Assembly: GCA_010093605.1 (NCBI GenBank)
Contig: MU004181.1
Span: 3,564,215-3,628,214, forward strand
DNA from: Lophium mytilinum
Taxonomy: Eukaryota > Ascomycota > Dothideomycetes > Mytilinidiales > Mytilinidiaceae
Length of the DNA: 64,000 nt
Reading direction: 5' to 3'
Shown here in pieces: positions 63,355-64,000 of the stretch; the stretch's first letter is position 1, and every line of letters starts with the position of its first letter. Under the pieces are notes generated by a model. That model did no database searches. It was not told the origin of the DNA and saw only the letters and a program-made list of their open reading frames with translations. A program made the position numbers and the translations under genes.

Positions 63355-64000
63355 TTACATCCCCTGTTCGTGCGACCTGTACACCACCGCCTCCATCCCC
63401 CCGTCGTTGTTACATTGGAAGAACGCCAACCTGCCCGCCCGACCTTCCCACCCATCACTAAGAATCTCAATCGCATGTGCCATCTCCGCGCCTCTTTTCT
63501 CCTTGGGCAGTCTCGAAATCATGAAGTGCATGTCCACGAGGAACGGGAAAGTCTTTCCAAGCGCAGGATACGTCGTACAGGCCTCAAACGCTGATGACGT
63601 GAAGTAGTTCATTGACGTTGCGGAGGTATCTGGATCATCCGAGCGAGAGCCATCAGCCGGCGTGGGAGGCGGGCGTCGCGTTATGCCCGAGTTGATGACG
63701 AGGGATGTCAGGTCGTGGCTTCGCGCAAGCTGTGAAAGGTCGCGCATCAAGGAAGCAAGCATTGCATGGGCTGTGGAGTGTCAGAGATATCAACAGAAGC
63801 GGATCATTTGCATAGCCGCCTGTTGGGCTGACATAGAAAGAGAAGAGAGAACATTACCTTGCACGTATTTGACCTTCATGAGCGGGCTCAACACTTCGGT
63901 AATGTTATCGACGATGAGCATCCAAGTGCACCCTCCACTTTCATCCGAACTGACATGGGGGCTCAGATGCCGTCTCTCATCAGACCGAATTGTCTGCGTT
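63355..64000 (-). CDS. RecA/Rad51-like ATPase, C-terminal part (5' end beyond window)
   Basis: Exon 63770-63355 ends the protein; an upstream exon (63858 to beyond 64000) is joined by an 88-nt intron with GTAATG donor and CACAG acceptor. The readable part has W-M-L-I-V-D-N-I-T-E, a Walker-B-like strand, then L-A-S-L-M-R-D-L-S-Q-L-A-R-S-H-D-L-T-S-L-V-I-N and P-A-L-G-K-T-F-P-F-L-V-D, which follow the order seen in Rad51 paralogs. A Walker A motif would lie outside the window. It may be a recombination-repair ATPase of the Rad51-paralog type, but the similarity is partial. Confidence 0.5.

Noticed and set aside
1-64000. A biosynthetic gene cluster, CRISPR array or bacterial-type system
   Set aside because: The P450 is CYP61 of sterol synthesis, the transporter and dehydrogenase are not accompanied by a synthase gene, and the tandem arrays lack the short identical repeats and unique spacers of CRISPR.

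Overview
The window is nuclear DNA of a filamentous ascomycete (Pezizomycotina; a dothideomycete is my best guess, not proven). Most protein genes are split by 46-110 nt GT-AG introns with CTAAC/CTGAC-type branch points. The identifiable genes are fungal: CYP61/ERG5, glycogenin, the mitochondrial KHE1 family, cullin-1, EF-2, a GT90/CAP10 protein and LPxELR F-box-like proteins. Exon boundaries given here were set by hand from splice signals, reading phase and family similarity.

Layout. 1-3064: 3' part of a membrane-anchored GT90/CAP10 glycosyltransferase gene (minus). 4450-4548: intron-containing tRNA-Lys(CTT). 4549-10889: gene-poor and GC-rich in its middle, with one possible short spliced transcript. 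10890-12065: Arp2/3 subunit ARPC5. 14192-15045: four-TM membrane protein. 16248-23687: four F-box-like paralogs, two of them head to head. 24373-26217: ERG5 sterol C-22 desaturase. 27777-29164: MYND zinc-finger protein. 29290-30487: medium-chain dehydrogenase. 31530-32432: secreted Cys-rich protein. 33047-34514: monocarboxylate-type MFS transporter. 34515-41000: repeat-rich accessory block around a two-domain nuclear-looking protein (37026-38888). 41525-43407: secreted Gly/Asn/Trp repeat protein. 44552-47451: EF-2. 48522-50310: amino-acid permease. 51946-54645: cullin-1. 56100-57179: mitochondrial KHE1-family protein. 57581-59126: epoxide-hydrolase-like alpha/beta hydrolase. 60090-62604: glycogenin. 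63355-64000: 3' end of a RecA/Rad51-like gene (minus).

The core housekeeping genes (ERG5, EF-2, CUL1, ARPC5, glycogenin, KHE1) are intact and unrelated in pathway; nothing suggests a biosynthetic cluster. The F-box-like paralogs could act as substrate adaptors of the SCF ligase whose cullin lies about 30 kb away, but that is only a family-level inference.

The most unusual part is a dispersed repeat superfamily. It forms tandem arrays at about 35.8-36.55 kb (275-bp units), 39.2-39.9 kb (170-bp units) and 39.93-40.48 kb (226-bp units), with single or divergent copies near 17.7, 34.6 and 48.0 kb. Read on one strand, many copies keep a peptide-like pattern, x-A-T-V-W-G-T-P-I/M-G followed by K-R-D-V-K. 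In one array the Trp codon is TGA in all three copies, as expected from RIP-type C-to-T mutation. A decayed copy of the 5' coding region of the 37026 gene lies in the same block.
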